A stretch of DNA of 64,000 nucleotides from Boswellia sacra (taxonomy: Eukaryota; Streptophyta; Magnoliopsida; Sapindales; Burseraceae). Location of the stretch: positions 62,001 through 126,000 of the forward strand of contig SNVD02010473.1 of assembly GCA_013180625.2 (NCBI GenBank), read 5' to 3'. The position numbers were made by a program, and so were the translations under genes. The notes beneath the pieces were generated by a model. It had not been told where the DNA came from and searched no databases. It saw only the letters and a list, made by a program, of their open reading frames with translations. Below are positions 12,819-27,862 of the stretch, in pieces. The number at the start of each line of letters is the position of its first letter. The stretch's first letter is position 1.

Positions 12819-15800
12819 CGTTAAAAAAAAGACTCATAAATTTGACTAAAATTGTAATAGTGTTTCTTTTATAGAAAGCTTTTTATCAGTTTATAGAACC
12901 TCAAATAAGTAGTATGAATTTGGAAATTAAATTGAACAAAAATAAAGGTCTATAATATTTTTCAGAAATTATTGGTGGGTTGTTTCTGACATTTCTTTTC
13001 ATTTTGCTCTTTAGGATTCATCTCCGATGCTTCCTAATTACAGTCGGACTTTTCTTCCTTTACGTCTGTTTCTTCGTGGTTGTCGGTTGTCGTTTTCGGG
13101 CGATAATAAATATGATACGGTCGTTTTTGCTTCAACTTGACCAAATCTGACTCACCTTCCTTCCCACTACCTGAAGTAGACTTTTTTTTTAATATTTCTC
13201 TACATATATATTTAAATTAAAATTTGCATTGGAGGACCTGAGGATCGCCTAAATAAAAAAGGACTCCAATTTTGAAAAATAATTTCACATGACCCTACTG
13301 TCAACTGGTTGCAGTTAGCTTTGATGTTCATATATGAAATGACTTTCAAACCCTCAAGATAATTAAATAAATATTAATTACTCTCTTCAATCTCATCTCC
13401 TCTAATTATCTGAGTTGGGGCTTGGGTTGAGCCTGTTTTGATGTTTGGGAGCAAAAGATGCAAGAGGTAGGATAGGATTGGGATGGCTTTGGGGTTGGGG
13501 GCATGTAGGCTTTGTGTTTGATCAAATGATTGAATGGATGAGAATGAGAAAGTAACAACTACAGAAGCGTAGAGAAGGAAAGGGCAAAGTGAAGATTTGA
13601 CTTGGAAAAGGAGACTTGCTTTAATAAGTGAGCTCTTCTTAGGATAATATTGAAATTCTTTAAAATGGTGAAATTTCATTTGTTGGGATGTGATTTCACC
13701 AATACCCTTAAGTTGTCTAAACTCACAGTTATTAATTGACAGTGGCGTCATTTGAAGGCATATATTTCTCAAAATTGGGGGTCATTTGTCTTATTTGGAT
13801 AAACCTCAGGGTTACCCAAAAATATTCTCTATTTAAACCTCATGTGTTTTGAGATTTGTCGAAATCTTAGAGGACTACGTAAAATTTTGGAAGTCTTCAT
13901 AAACTATCTCTTTGTCAATCTCACTTCTCTAAAATGATAAAATATAAAGTTGTAACAAAGTATGTCAAAATTTAACAAAAAATAGTGATTTTAGGAGAGT
14001 TTTGTAAGATTCTTAAACTCACATGTGGTTATCAAAATTTCATCTCCTCGTTTTTTTCAAAAATAATACTATATTTATAATTTATTTATAACAAATCTTT
14101 TATACAATTTGATAAAACATTAGTGGATGAATAATTATTATATCATACAATTTGATATCTTTCATTTATTTTCATTTTTTAGCTCTATAATGGCATTTTG
14201 TAAACCCAGATTATATTAAAGTTAAATGAGTTGCAAATATAAAATTGCTAATTTTTTTCTTTCAAATGATAAAATCTATATATATTATACAATGATGAAG
14301 TTCTTATCTTATTAGTAATTATTTATTACTCAGATATCAATAAAATAAATTACTTCTAAAAACAAATTAAAAAAGAAAAAGATAAGATAAATTGCTCCCC
14401 ATAACGTTATCCTGGACCTTATATATCTTAATTCCTAATTTTTTTTTCATAACATTTGTATTGGCTTTTCTAGTATTACTGCTATACATAATTGATTTAA
14501 TAATCAAATTAAGAAGTATTAAAAAGGAAACTGATTTTTTTTATTTTCAAAAGATCACGAAATCTAAGCATAAAAAGATTAAGATTAATATATAAATTTT
14601 AATCCTATGTATTACAGATCCTTTATTGTGGACCCTTTCTACAAAGCTGTTGGCGTTTTCTATAAAAAGTTAAAATTTTGAGTCAGGTCATTAGTCAACA
14701 AGACAAATATGATTTGAATACGACGAGCAAAACATGTTGCGGACGTGTTTGCTAGTAGTCAAATTATGTTACTAATCTATTAATATTTCATTAGTAGATC
14801 GTAATAAAGGAATATAATAATGTTAATTAAGATTTCAAACAAATGTTGACCAACTACTACTTCTCCTTTGCCTAAAGCGCGTTCATGTAATCCAACGCAT
14901 GAAGAAGATAACGAGTCAACTATCCACCAAGAGCAGTGCAGATTACACAGCTTTAGACGCACCATAAAATAATATATAATTGAATAGGAACAATCTCTTA
15001 TTTGTTTGTATTCTCAATTAGTAAAATGTAAAACTGGCAAAAGTTCGAGAGACTATTATCAGTTTTGGAAAAACTATAACTTGTTTTAGTTATCTAACAT
15101 TTTTTTTTTAAGTCAAGTTCAATGTTATAATATGAAATTTAATCTTAATTTTTCAAATGCAAGGTTATACCTAGAAAGAGCAACATATTGCTAAACAGGA
15201 ATTTAGCATCACCGTATATTTAACTATTTACTAGATGCTAAAAAATTGAAGTGTTAAGATTAAGTTTGATATATCGATAATTTTACATGTATTTTTATTA
15301 AATCAGATACTAACATCTTTATACTTATAAATTTGAGTGCTTGACATGTATTAGCCTTTTGAACACTATTATTCAATTATAAAAAATAAAAAATATAAAT
15401 TGATCTATTAGTTTGTTAGATCTAATTATACCATCTATTTTAATACCTAATCCATTTCAAAAATGCCCCTCACAATTTTAGTCATTTTTCTAATTCTTTC
15501 AAATATTTATGTGATGGTCTAACGTTCTAGAGAAAAAGGAGACGGAGAGTGGCCCCAAGCCAAATATTCTTCCCCCATTGTAAACGAAAAGAAAAGAAAA
15601 TAGTGGTGAAGGCGAAATATTAAAGAAATAAAGGCACATTTATTAAATTTTTATCATAAATCTCATCTCAACTAATATGAAAAATCAAGTATTATTTATT
15701 GAAAAATATTAATACTTATCTTACATTATATCTCAAATTATACGTATTCAATTAATAAGTATTAAATAGATGTGTTAATGATATAATATCTTATTAACTT

Positions 15801-18169
15801 ATCGCATCTTCATATAATCCATACACTTTTCACTTACCATGTTACTTGGGATAAGATACGGGAAGAATATCATTGTTTTTTATTGAATGGATAATGAGAT
15901 GATTGATAAATTAATAAATTAATACATCATCAACAAATCTACTTGACAATCATTAACTATATACATACAAATAAATTGTCTAAGACTAATTATTGTGGAC
16001 ATTTCCTCGCAATGATAGATAAAATGTCAATTCAAATTAAATAAATTTAAAACGATTTTCTTGTATGGACCAAGATTATAAATTCTCTATTTTCAATTCA
16101 TAAAATAGTATTTAAGTACTTCAGAAGTCTGTTTTAAATTGTTAAGTTTCAAATATTTGGTTACCCAGATCGAGATCTGATTACGAGTTATTAAATAGTA
16201 AAATGAATAAAAATTCTCAATTTAAAGGATTATTCCTAAAGGTTATGAGGAATTATTAATTAGAATTAGAGGATCTTTTTTAGTTTTGATTAATTGTTTT
16301 AGCACATTATATTATTTAGGATACAAAATTTATGATATAAAGTGCGAACAATAGCTTTGGAATTCTACTAGTAGCTACAGTTATTTTGGTGTTTAGGAAA
16401 TACTTTAAAAATCGATTGTACAAGAAACTGCTACTTAAATAATCTATTTTTGTATTAAATTATAAAAGCTAGTAGGAGGTATCTTTTGAAAATCATATTT
16501 TGTAAAGTTAAAATTTAGATAGACCAAAATATTAAAGTCGTCATTATAATTTAATATAGATCAAAAAATACTTTTATATATTAAAAAAATTAAATTAATT
16601 AATTAATTGATATATTGTAAATTAAATATATTTTTAATTTTTTATAAAATAAAATTTAAAAAAAGTTAAAAACAGTACCAAAGTTGCAACCATTCTGGCC
16701 ATTGTCCGTCGTTTTCAATCTCCGTCTCCTTGTTGCTGGCGAGCCACTTACACGAGACCCCAAAACTTTAAACGTCAAATCCCCGTTTTTTGGTAGTCAG
16801 TAAAGTAGACGTTGCTGGATTGAAGAAAAGTGCATTCTGACGATTTTCATGCAGGTGGCGATGTCGGTTTACTGTTTGACAGTAGAAGGATGGTTATTGA
16901 CAATAGCTATGTTCCGGTGACTTTTTTTTTTACTTGTTATTTTTTTATTATTAAAAATAATAAATAATTATATTTATTTATTAAATATTTTAATTTTATA
17001 TTTGAATAATAAATATAAATTTTTTATTTATTTTTAATTATTTATTATATAAAATTTAATAATATTTCTTTAAAAAAACGATACATTTGTATTTTTATTA
17101 AAAATTAGTTTTTGAAAAATCATGTTTATTAAAAAAATATTCATATATTTTGGACATCATTACAATTTAGAAAAGTTAGTTTATCCAACACCATAAATTT
17201 TTGTAGATACAATAGCTAACAACTGATTCTTTCTACGTTATTTTTTATAGTTATTTTCAATAATATAGTAGTATCAAACACATCTATAATTTAGAATGAG
17301 TATTATTATTGATATTAAAATATAGAAATATGTAATCTAAGAAATACAAAAGTTTATTCTGGTCGGGTGCATGTACAGGAGACAGTTACATTTGGGCTCT
17401 TATCAGTTGTGCAAAACAACGTGGTTGGTTCCTTTCCTAAGCAAAGATGAGAAGGCATTGTGGGGTTATCCCAATCTGGCCAGCTCATGCTCTCATTTTT
17501 CAATATCTATTTTATTATCTAATATGCAATTATTGCATCCACCATTCTATGATCACTAGACATCTTTTAGGCCTCGGATCTGGCTGCCATTTCTGCTTGG
17601 CCAAGTAGGAATACAAAAACTATCTCGCGACAATGCGCCATTGTTAAACTCCTTATGTTCAAACATTTCGTGGGTACTTAGAGGTTATATTTTTGGTGCG
17701 TAATATTTTATAATACTAAATTATTATATTATCATCAAATAGTATAATATATATATTTGATTATAATTTTGTATAATATTAAATAATATAAAGTACAACT
17801 ATTATATATATGCACATGTTATTATCTTATCTATAATAAATATGTGCTATAAAAATTACGTTGTATAATACTAATTTAAATATTTATTATTCATCTTAAT
17901 TAATTAAATCATTATTAAATTTTATAAAAGTTATTTAATTATATTTATAATTTTAATAAATTTAGAAAATATAGGATTTAGCAGAAAGCTATGTTGGTGA
18001 TAGTTAGGTCATCTAAGCCATCTTTTATAGGTACGAGTGGCAAACAAAAGTGGAAACCAGATTTTTCGTTGCCTTCCCCGATTGAAAACCACGTTTGGAG
18101 AAGGAGAAAGTCACATCATTATATAGATTGTCTCATGCCAAGCACTCTGATACTGGCAATGTCCCAAAC
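12051..18169. other. Long AT-rich intergenic region
   Basis: No gene is supported. It starts with the promoter/leader of the polyamine oxidase (12051 to about 12240). About 16680-16910 is a GC-richer patch without a convincing frame. About 13770-13830 contains a sequence (GGGTTACCC and flanks) like termini seen in plant MITEs. About 17680-17880 has TA-rich TATAATA repeats. The last five bases, CAAAC, are the left target duplication of the solo LTR. Confidence 0.5.
12770..12816. repeat. (TA)n microsatellite
   Basis: An uninterrupted alternation of A and T about 46 bases long, between CATAC and TTGCG. Confidence 0.95.
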
Positions 18170-21100
18170 TGACACGACCCGCCCCTAGCTACACGGACGA
18201 ATTATACCTAAAACTGTGGACTACAACTATTTCTTAATTCTTTTCTTTCTCATGGAACAAACTTGAAATAATTTCCATTACATCCACAAATGAAATTTAA
18301 ATAAAACAATTTAACTATTACAACCTTGACCTATCCTTGCACCATCATATGGTTGGGCCTCCAGACTTTCTAACTAGACTATATTTTGCTTTCACCTGGG
18401 GGGGAAATTTTAAAAAAAAAGAAAAAAATAAAACAAAAGAGTGAGTATAAAACTCAGTGAGTGGGAATAACAATATATTTATAAATAAATCTAAAAAAAT
18501 ATATATCATCATAAAAAAAATATTTGCTTATAAAAGAAACAATCTTTAAAACTTGTAACTTTCGTACCATCTAAAACGTCATAAAACTTTAAAATAAATA
18601 ACTATTGAATGACTAAATTCATCAAAATATTACTTTTTATTGTCTATACTTAAAACAATAAAATAATCATCTTTAATCATATAATAAAGATACTCTTGAT
18701 GATCATACTAAAAATATTTATTCAACTGTGATAAAAAAAAATGCGTAACTTTCCATGCAAATCTTCCTTTAAAAAGAAACTTATATAACTCATGAGAAAA
18801 ATTATGCTACGTTTATCATAAAACTATAAAATAATGAAGCTGCTAAGAGTACATAAACTATCATAGCTAGTAAAATTCTTTCTAAAACTTTTGGAGAAAT
18901 TTATACAAATTTGCTAAGCATATTTCTTTTCTGAATACTTTTCTTTTCTTAATTCTTATAAATATTTAAAACTCGTACTGATATACTAAACAAGTACCCT
19001 GAAGTTGTCTGATTCCTACCTGGCGAGATCTAACATCACACAGGCAGTGCTATATGAATCTCCTCATACCTGGTGAGATCTACATCACGCAGGCAGAGCT
19101 ATCTGTACCTGGCGAGATCTAACATCGCACAGGCAGTGCTATACTAGTCATACGCATGCGTAGAGCTGCCCCCAAAGGGCTAAAGCGCCCAGATCACACG
19201 GCCCAAAGCCTCTATGTGTGTCCGAACGGGCCCCAAAGGCCTCTATCTGTATTACTGTCTAAGTGATCTGAATAACTATCTGGGTATCGGGTACTAGCTT
19301 AGTATAACATAACTGTGCTTTATTACTTTTATTAAAAATTGATTTCATTTAAAAACTGCTTTAGATGCTAAACTTTCTCTTTTTAAGCAAACTTATCAAA
19401 ATCTGAAAATTTATGCAAACTAAAACTGAAAATATTTCTATTGTTTAAATTAATCCATAATAAACATTTAGAAAGACATTTCTAAATACTTTAAGAAATT
19501 CTTGAGTCAAATGACTATGAAAACTTTAAATATCAAAACTTCCACACTTTCTCTAAATTTACAAATTATAACTTTCTGAAAAAAAAAAACTAAAATACGC
19601 TTTAAATATAAAATCTTATTTTTTATTTCTAAATGTTATATCTTTGTTCAAAACTAATTTTGAAACTAATATTCGTGTCTACAGCTATTTTGAAAATTAG
19701 CTTTGAAATATCTTAGTAATAAAAAGTAAGTATAACAATCGGATATATCTACCTTTAAAAAAAAATATATATAAAGGAAACTAACTTGAATTCTTCTAAA
19801 TTCGCTAAAATTCTCGAAAATTCTATAAAGTGTTAAATAAATAAAACTAAGTAAATACAAAAAAATATTTCTTAATTATCCAGAAAAATAAATCTTTTTC
19901 TCGCAAGAAATACTATAGAAACTAGCTTGACTTCTTCTAAATTCGCTAAATTCTTTAAAATACTAAATAAACATAACTAAGTAAATACTAAGACATGTTT
20001 CTAATTATGTAGAAAAAATAAATTTTCTACTCTCTCTAAAACTTTCTAAAATATCTATAAAATAACATTTAGAGAAATTATTATAACTCATAAAATAAAA
20101 TACTTTTCCACTCACAAATTTGGTTGCACAACACGGTTAGGTCGGATTTGGTTCAAAAATCAACGTTCCATATAGTTGGTCACATCCTTCAACAAAGAAT
20201 TTATCCTTCATTATCCTAACATCATAAAAGAACTCATCACATCATATTCAATTCATAATCAACTTGAATATTTAAAATTCTCAATATCAAACTTCATATC
20301 TTAATCCAATCAATCCTAATTAACTCCATTTCCAAACTTCTTAAATAGAACAGTTATTGTTCTCTGATTTTTAATAAATAATTGACTTGTCAGAATGGTC
20401 TAAAATTTTATACAAACCTTATATACATACATATCTAATGACATATAAAATTTCATAGCATTCCAAGTTCATTAACCACCTCAAAATCTTCATCTTTCCA
20501 GATACAAAAATTCTATAAATTCATTTCCAGAACTGACCTCTCCATTTTCCAAAATACATGATAATTCGTAATAAATTTGTAAAATCACAAAACTCTCCAT
20601 AATTAAACTAGACATATATACGAACTCATACCCCAAATTTCATAATTTTTGAAGACTTCTAGATACCTTAAATAACTTACCCAAAACTGATTTTCTGCAG
20701 AAACATTGAATTTCTAGTAGTGAACAGTAAACTTCGAAAATTTATATAAAATTGCATACTCAACATTTTTCAATGAATCCAACTTCAAACAAATCCTTGA
20801 GATGTCTATTTTAACATATATAAATTTCAGAATCAGATTTAAAGCCAATAAATTACACAAATTTTCGGAATTAGTACTGTTCACAGAACCCTAAATTTCC
20901 ATAATTATCATCAAAACTTAAAATTCCTTAAAACAAATTCCATAAAAATCAAGAAGAGTGTGAAATACCTTCAATAATACTTCCAATTTCATCATTGTTC
21001 TTCATTCTCTCTCTAACTTCTCTCTCTAAAATTTTAAAGCATCCAAATATCTCCTTAAATTTCAATTCTCTTGCATACAATATACAAAAATAACTTAAAT

Positions 21101-21359
21101 AGTCTTGGAATTATAAAAATTACCTGATTTTTTTATTTTTTTGTTTCTCCAATAGCCCATAACCTCTCTCATGTCTGTCTTCTTCTCTTCTCCCTCTCTA
21201 CATTTTTCTTTCTCTTTTTATTCTAATTTCTTATCTAATATAAATGCAAAATATAAGAGGATGGGCTGGGTTAAGAAAAATTGGGTTGGGTTGCTAAATA
21301 AAACTAAATGGGCTTGAGTTTTTTTTTTGTAAACGGGCCCAAATAAATGGGCTGTTTCA
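18170..21359. mobile_element. Solo LTR, 3.19 kb, with 5-bp target duplication
   Basis: The unit begins TGACACGACCCGCCCC and ends GGGCTGTTTCA, so it is TG...CA bounded. It is flanked by identical CAAAC pentamers at 18165-18169 and 21360-21364. No gag or pol frame is inside and no second LTR follows, so this is a solo LTR left by recombination, probably of a Ty3-type element (inferred from the TG(A/T)CACGACCC start). The 3' half (about 20440-21300) has clear relatives in two Rab5 introns of this window (30100-31170, and reverse-complemented at 33.9-36.08 kb). Orientation is not decided because no internal coding region remains. Confidence 0.85.
19018..19144. repeat. GC-richer tandem repeat inside the solo LTR
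   Basis: Three copies of ACCTGG(C/T)GAGATCTA followed by CATC(A/G)C(A/G)CAGGCAG lie within 127 bases, spaced about 40-55 bases. They are markedly richer in GC than the surrounding LTR and may be an enhancer-like repeat. Confidence 0.8.
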
Positions 21360-21364
21360 CAAAC

Positions 21365-24300
21365 ATTCTGATAAAAGTTATCAACAATGGCTTGGTGACT
21401 CTACAGTGATAGATTTTAAAATTAAATAAAATTAATGAATATACTTTTGTATATTAAAAAACATTTGTTCATATTTTTACTTTTTGTTAAAAAAGTAATA
21501 AAATATATAAGTTGTACCAAACACAATACAATTTTTAAATTGTACTATTTATTATTATACAATGTAATGCAACGTAATACAATATAATATTATACTATCA
21601 CATATTAAACGTACCCTTACAATGTATTCCTTCGTATATGTTCAAGAAAATATTAAAAAAATTAATTCATACAACTTTTAAAGAAAAATCTAACATTACT
21701 CGTTTGAACAGACTTGAATTTTCCTGAAATTTTAGATGGGTCTTAATAAAAGCATCTGAATGATTTTTTTTTTTTTAAGTCCACTAATAAGACCTATGTT
21801 GTTTGTTTTTACTAGTGAAAAACATCTTGAAACGAGTAATTTGACATATATGCCTTATTAAGGATAATATATGTATATAATTTTATATATCATAGAAACA
21901 TGAATGAATAATCGTTTAGACATAATTAAAATCAACTTATTCTATTATTATCACAAATTTAAACTTTTAGTTAATCTATCTTACAGAAAATGTGAAAAAA
22001 AAATTAAAATATATATAGATACACATAAAAGAAATATATACTTAGTTACATAACTTTAAAGGAATATTAAAAATAGTTTTCTAATAAGAAAATAATTAAC
22101 ATTTTCTATTTTTTTTCGGGGAGAGAAGTTGCAATAATAAATGTTAAGTTTAGAAATGGGAAAAAAGCAAAGTGAATAAGGGTATTTTAGACCATTAAAT
22201 TTAGAAATATATTTGGATATTTTTTCATACAAGTAAAAGCTAAAAGTTTTAACTTTTTCAATCCAAATAAAATTATATGATTCTTAGACTTCAAAAAAAA
22301 AAAAAAAACCAAATACCCTAAAATGTCTGAATAATTAAGAATCAATCAAATTCAAACTCAAGATATAAAAGCAAACACTTTCTTACTTTCTGATAATCTA
22401 TTCTAAATGGAAAAAAAAAACTAATTATTTTAAGGTGAGGCTCTTTGCACCATAAAAATGCTTTAAACACGAAATTTAACAATAATTAGGGTGAATTTAT
22501 TTGTTCCCACAAAAATGCTTGAATATCCGTTAAAGTTTAAAAAGTAAATTATTATTCAACTTACTCTTTTTAATACCAAAAATATCCTTCAAAAAACTAA
22601 CTGTAGGACCATCCTTTAACAATATTTAGATTTAGACACATAACTACAAATTATCGTATCTTCAAAAAGAAAATGTATACAAAATTATAATTTGGATACT
22701 TTTTAATCTTACTCTGCACATTTAATTTAAATTTTCTAATTATTTTCTTTTCATGTAACACAATAATTTATCTTTCTCAGGGATGAGTGTTAAATCGTCC
22801 CTCCAAGTTATCGATTTTTTTATTCTTTTTGCTATTAACTTTGATATAAATATAAAAAGTTCTTTCGTTTGGGAAGCAATGGAGCTACAGGACTTTAAAT
22901 ATATTTTAAACTGCATGGAGACGTAGAAAGGCCATAGGAAGAAACTATAATAATAATAAAGATGAAAGAGCTCTTTCATAATAATTAGGAGATTTACTTC
23001 CTTTTTACTCTATAAACTTATTGAAGTGATAGATTAGACATATTTATGATAGATTTTGATTTGATTATGATATTAAAAAAAATTAAGGTTTATGTTAGGA
23101 TAAAGAGATTGAAGATGATGATTAAGATTTAGTATTTGTGGTAAATTATTCAACAAGTAATTTAATAATAAAATTTAGTTTTAAGATGAGCAATTATATT
23201 GAGTTTGTATACAAAAATTAATGTAACATCAGTTATTTAATTTCATATAACTTATAAATATTTATTATATTGATAATTTATATTAATTTTTTCGTTTATT
23301 TATGCATTTGCCGAATTGAGTACCTCTCCTAATGGGCTAGTTACCGCAACAAAAGGCGTCCAGGCAATGCCTAGATGTATAGGCCATAGACCTTGGGCAA
23401 TGTAGAAGCACAAGCCCAGCCCAATGGCCTAGGCCATTGCAAGGAGCTTGATTGGCAGTCATGCGCACACCAAAGGGTCCCTCTGCACTTTTTTTTTTTA
23501 ATCTTTATACTTATGATCTAATATTTTTTAAAATATTTCCTGAATATAAAAAAATGCATATTTTCTTTCAAATATATATGTCCACGAATGCATTTTCATT
23601 GGAATATTTGTTTATTAGGTGCAATTATTTTATAAAATAATTTGGAATAATCTTTGGACAATGTCAGTTGCTTATTTATTTTGGCCGCCTTAATCGTGAA
23701 AGTGAGCATACTTAGACTATATACAATTGACCATACCATATTTACATTCGTGTGTAGATTTAAAATTTAGATTTGATTGGAAAAATTAACACTACCATAA
23801 AATTAGAAAAAAAAGTGTTATTATTTGAGTCCTATTTAAAATTGTCTAACCTCTCTCTCCCTTTTATTGAATGGAGTTTATTATAAGAATTAAGAATAAT
23901 AGTTCGACTCTTTTATTTCATTCGACTTAATTACCTATTTATTAATATTTTAGTATTAAAAAAAGGTGGGGCTATATGCATCTAGAAAACTGCATGGAAC
24001 ACCCTTGTTTTCTGTACAAGTATTATTGAACTTTAAAAATCATATTTATAATATGTACACTCTTTAATATTACCTGAATATTTGTAGATAAATATGTTTG
24101 AGCTTTATTTGTTGTTTTCAATCGATGCCTGTTTTGGAACGAAGCTTAAGGGCCCATAAAAGAGGGTCAAAACTTCATACAACATGCAATATTCAACATA
24201 AAAATATGATATCAATGATGCCTATCAAATACAACATGCAATATAAAATTAAAAAGGCCTATTTGACGCAAAATCCAATTGCTCATGGTTAAATTAAATT

Positions 24301-24828
24301 AAATCAAGCTAGCTGGTACCTCATGCAATGGGTCGTCATTATATTTGAGGTTTAAGTAATAAGTAATATACCCTTTCATGCGATAGCCAATATCCAATAT
24401 TCAATGTACAAAATTTAATAAAGTGTTAGACGGTTAAGCCTAAATACTAAGCGGATCCAAGCCACCTATAAGGTTCTTATAATAAGTTATGGTTGGGTTG
24501 GCACATATTCGAAAGATAAGATTCATTTAGCCTAATATGTTGAACCAAAGCCAATTTAGGGATACTTTGATCATTAATAATAACTGAGATTAAACATATG
24601 CAATATCGTAATAGTGGGTTTATTCATATGATAATAGAATCGTATATAGATATTATTTACGTTTAGCATTAATGTTCTTCATTTTAATATAAATCACATT
24701 TTAATCCTGACTTGTTTATAAACTATCTTAATTTCCTATAATTATCCTGATAGTTTGTTGGATATTCCCGAAATAAAGGTTTTTATTATCCAAAGGTTTA
24801 TTATCTAAATATAAAAGAACTAGAACTC
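21365..24828. other. AT-rich intergenic region
   Basis: No gene is supported. About 22178-22325 is bounded by AGGGTATTTTAG and an inverted CCAAATACCCT, a possible 150-bp MITE. About 23320-23460 is a GC-richer patch with the palindrome-like GGCCTAGGCC motif and no lasting frame. Confidence 0.45.
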
Positions 24829-24831
24829 TTA

Positions 24832-25976
24832 GGGGCCGTTTGGTATCGGGGTTTAGTTTTATGGGAATGGGATTCACATTTCTGGGAAAGTAGAATCTAG
24901 GAATCTAATTCCTGGGAAAGAAACATTACTGTGTTTGGTTACCCATAAGAATCTTGTTATTCATTCCTATAGGGATCATATTACTATGTTTGGTTACACG
25001 GAGGAATGCGCTAATTTTATTCAATAGGTGAGTAATACTATATAATAAATTTTTTTTTCCAATATGTCATAAATACTTATGCTATTTTTAATGAAATTAA
25101 TAATTTTGAAGATTTTTAAATATATATTATAAAAATAAAAATAAAAATATTTAATTTTATTTAAATTTAGTTTACATATAAATTTAGTTTTTATATATCA
25201 TATTATTATTTACATTTATTTATTTTTAAATAAATAAAATATAAAATTTATATAATTTATTTGTATTTAATTTACATATAAATTTAATTTTTTATATATA
25301 TTATATTTTATATATTTTTTAATTTAAATTTATTTATAAATAAATATATAAATTTATATGAATATTTATTAATTTATATTATGTACATTATATTTATATA
25401 AATATATCTATATTAAATATTTATATTGTATTGTTTTATTATTTATATAATTTAATTTTAATTTAATTTATATATACATTTTTTTACATATTATATTTTT
25501 ATTTATTAATTTAATTTTTAAATTTAAATTTATTTACAAATAAATATATTTACTTACATAATTATTAATTTATATATTATATATTATATATAAATATATT
25601 TATATTAATTGATTTATATTATATTATATTATTTAATAATTTAATAATTAATATTTTTATTTATATAAATTTGTATAAGTTTATTTATTATATGTATATA
25701 AGTTTATAAAAATTTATATATAATTTAGTAGTCTTTTTTAAAATTTCTATAAACATATATATTAAATAAATAAATTTATATAAGGGTGTATTTAAGATTA
25801 TTGAGAATATGAAACTCAAGTGTTGAAAGGGTTTCACGTTACCCCAATAGAGGGTCATTTGAAACCCATGGGAAAGCTCAATTCCAGGGCTTAAAATGGT
25901 AAATAAGCCAACCAAACAAGGGTTAGGCATCATATTCTCATTCCTATGCTCAGAAACCCCCATACCAAACGGCCCC
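24832..25976. mobile_element. Tourist-like (PIF/Harbinger) MITE
   Basis: The termini GGGGCCGTTTGGTAT and its inverted copy (ATACCAAACGGCCCC, ending 25976) are flanked by TTA at 24829-24831 and 25977-25979. The GGGxxxGTTTGGT end and TTA duplication are typical of Tourist elements. The inverted repeats run inwards about 130-190 bases (including GGGAATGGGATTC-like segments). The centre, about 25060-25790, is nearly pure A/T. No transposase frame is present. Confidence 0.85.
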
Positions 25977-25979
25977 TTA

Positions 25980-27862
25980 AGGTTTATGGTCAGTCCAGTC
26001 TACGAAGTCTTTGGAAAATAGCCTAGTTACAATAAAACACTGATTTATCATGGCCGAACACTTAACTCCTATTATGAGATGCAATCACCATCAACCGAAG
26101 GTTTTTTTTTTTTTTTCCAAAAACCATTCATATTGCCATGAAAAAGACCTCACATGGAATCCCTCATGCAAAACTCAAATCAAACAATAGTCTAGGATAC
26201 ATTTCCTTCAAACTTTTAATCCCAATCTAGTTAAACACATTAGAGTTTTAGATCTATTTCTCATTTAAGCTTCAAATCTACAAAAACCCATCACTTACTT
26301 CCTTTGTCTGCTCCCACTGCCAAGCTTTCTTTATAGGAGTTGTGGCCTTTCTAAAAATTTTCTATTATATATCTACAACAAGGCACTTCCTGGTCGATTT
26401 GAGACTTGTCCAGGAATTCAGATGACACTGATCCTTTCTAAAAAATTTATATCATATATCTACAGCGTGACACTTTTTGGCCGATTTGAGACTTCAAGAA
26501 CCCACTCTAGGAATTCAGATGACAGTATCAAAGGTAGACAGATGTTTCTTTCTACTTGAGAAGCAAATCAACAAAGACTGACTATATTGGAATTTGTTTG
26601 TAATTTATTAAGGATCTATTTGTTACATTTCTAATTCAATTGAAAAATATTAATGAAAAGGATGAGATTAGGGTTCATAAATAATTATGTTATTATAAGG
26701 AATTTTATTCATAGGTGTTTTAGTGATAAAACATTTATAAAATAATAGGTATTTAGAGTAGTTTCTGCTACATATAGCCTCACCTCTACAAAAATTTAAT
26801 AAATAAATAATCTAGAAACCTTAAATCTAGATACCTAATCCCTTTTTCAGTAATTTTATGTTTATAAATCTGAGAATTAATAATTTGCATGACTTGGATA
26901 ATTGGTAAAGGAGATAAATATTTCATGAATTGGAAAAGACAAAATCATTATTAAAATTTTATAATGACATTGACTTGGAAAGGTGTAAATTTCAATGTCA
27001 TAAATTTGAAGACTCTAGTGACGAATACCATGGAGAAATCAATAGGGATGATAATATGTTTTATCGTGCGAAAAATTGGATGGTAAAACATTTATAAATG
27101 AAAAAAAATTTGTAAGAAAGGGATCATTTTAAAGTAACCTAAAAGTTGAAACTTAAAATGCTATGTTTATGTCCTACAAATTGGACACTCTGGTGCCTAT
27201 TTTTTTTATTGAGTAATACTATACTTATAAAATTGATATACACTAATGCATAATTTTGTTTGGTTAAGTAGTGATATGCTTATAAAAATTATATACAAAA
27301 TTGATATGATATCAAGTGAATATAAATATTAATATGAGTTGTAAATATTGATGGATCATATAATATTAAATCAGTATTTATTATATTTACTTTGTATAAG
27401 ATTTTGTAAGTATAATATTATTATTGTTTTATTTGTTATTGATCTTTAATATTCGACAATTGATAAGTCTTTTGAATATGTCGCATGATGATGAGGTTTA
27501 GAGACCGTCAATAAAACAAATACATGTTGTTAGACTTTTGGTTTGTCATACATGATTATAACTCCTAAATTTTGAATGATAGAGTAATTTTTAACAGGTC
27601 TCTAATTTGAGTTTTTTTTTTTTACCCCCCTTCTTCACAAACGTTTTTTTTTTTAAATTATATAATTGAAAACTCTAAATTGAGTGTTGGATTGGAAAAT
27701 GGGGTTGGTGAGCAGAGATGTGGGTGTCTAAAGAAAGCCCAATAAACAACCCATTTGGTGCATTCGTAGTTTGTTTAATTTTCTTCTTCCCTTGACTCTG
27801 TAAGTCGCTTCCCTGTGCAAAGCAAATGTGAATGAATCTAGTTTGATTTTGAATTGAATTGA
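25980..27862. other. Intergenic region upstream of the Rab5 gene
   Basis: No gene is supported. About 26355-26520 holds two diverged copies of an 80-100 base unit (TCTACA...TTTGAGACTT...AGGAATTCAGATGACA). The promoter and 5' leader of the Rab5 gene should lie in about 27600-27862. A family-A MITE is at 27211-27423. Confidence 0.45.
27211..27423. mobile_element. MITE family A, copy 1
   Basis: It starts GAGTAATACTATACTTATAAA and ends with the approximate inverse TTGTAAGTATAATATTATTA. The same terminal pattern occurs at 44824-45086, 48931-49122 and 51491-51690. The best-preserved copy (44824) has an 8-bp target duplication. Confidence 0.6.

Noticed and set aside
13374..13772. 132-codon open frame on the minus strand
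   Set aside because: No recognisable domain, no splice partner, AT-rich codons. The start lies in text resembling a MITE terminus. Not enough to call a gene.
17371..17559. 62-codon frame in a GC-richer patch
   Set aside because: No domain and no flanking exon. Treated as chance.
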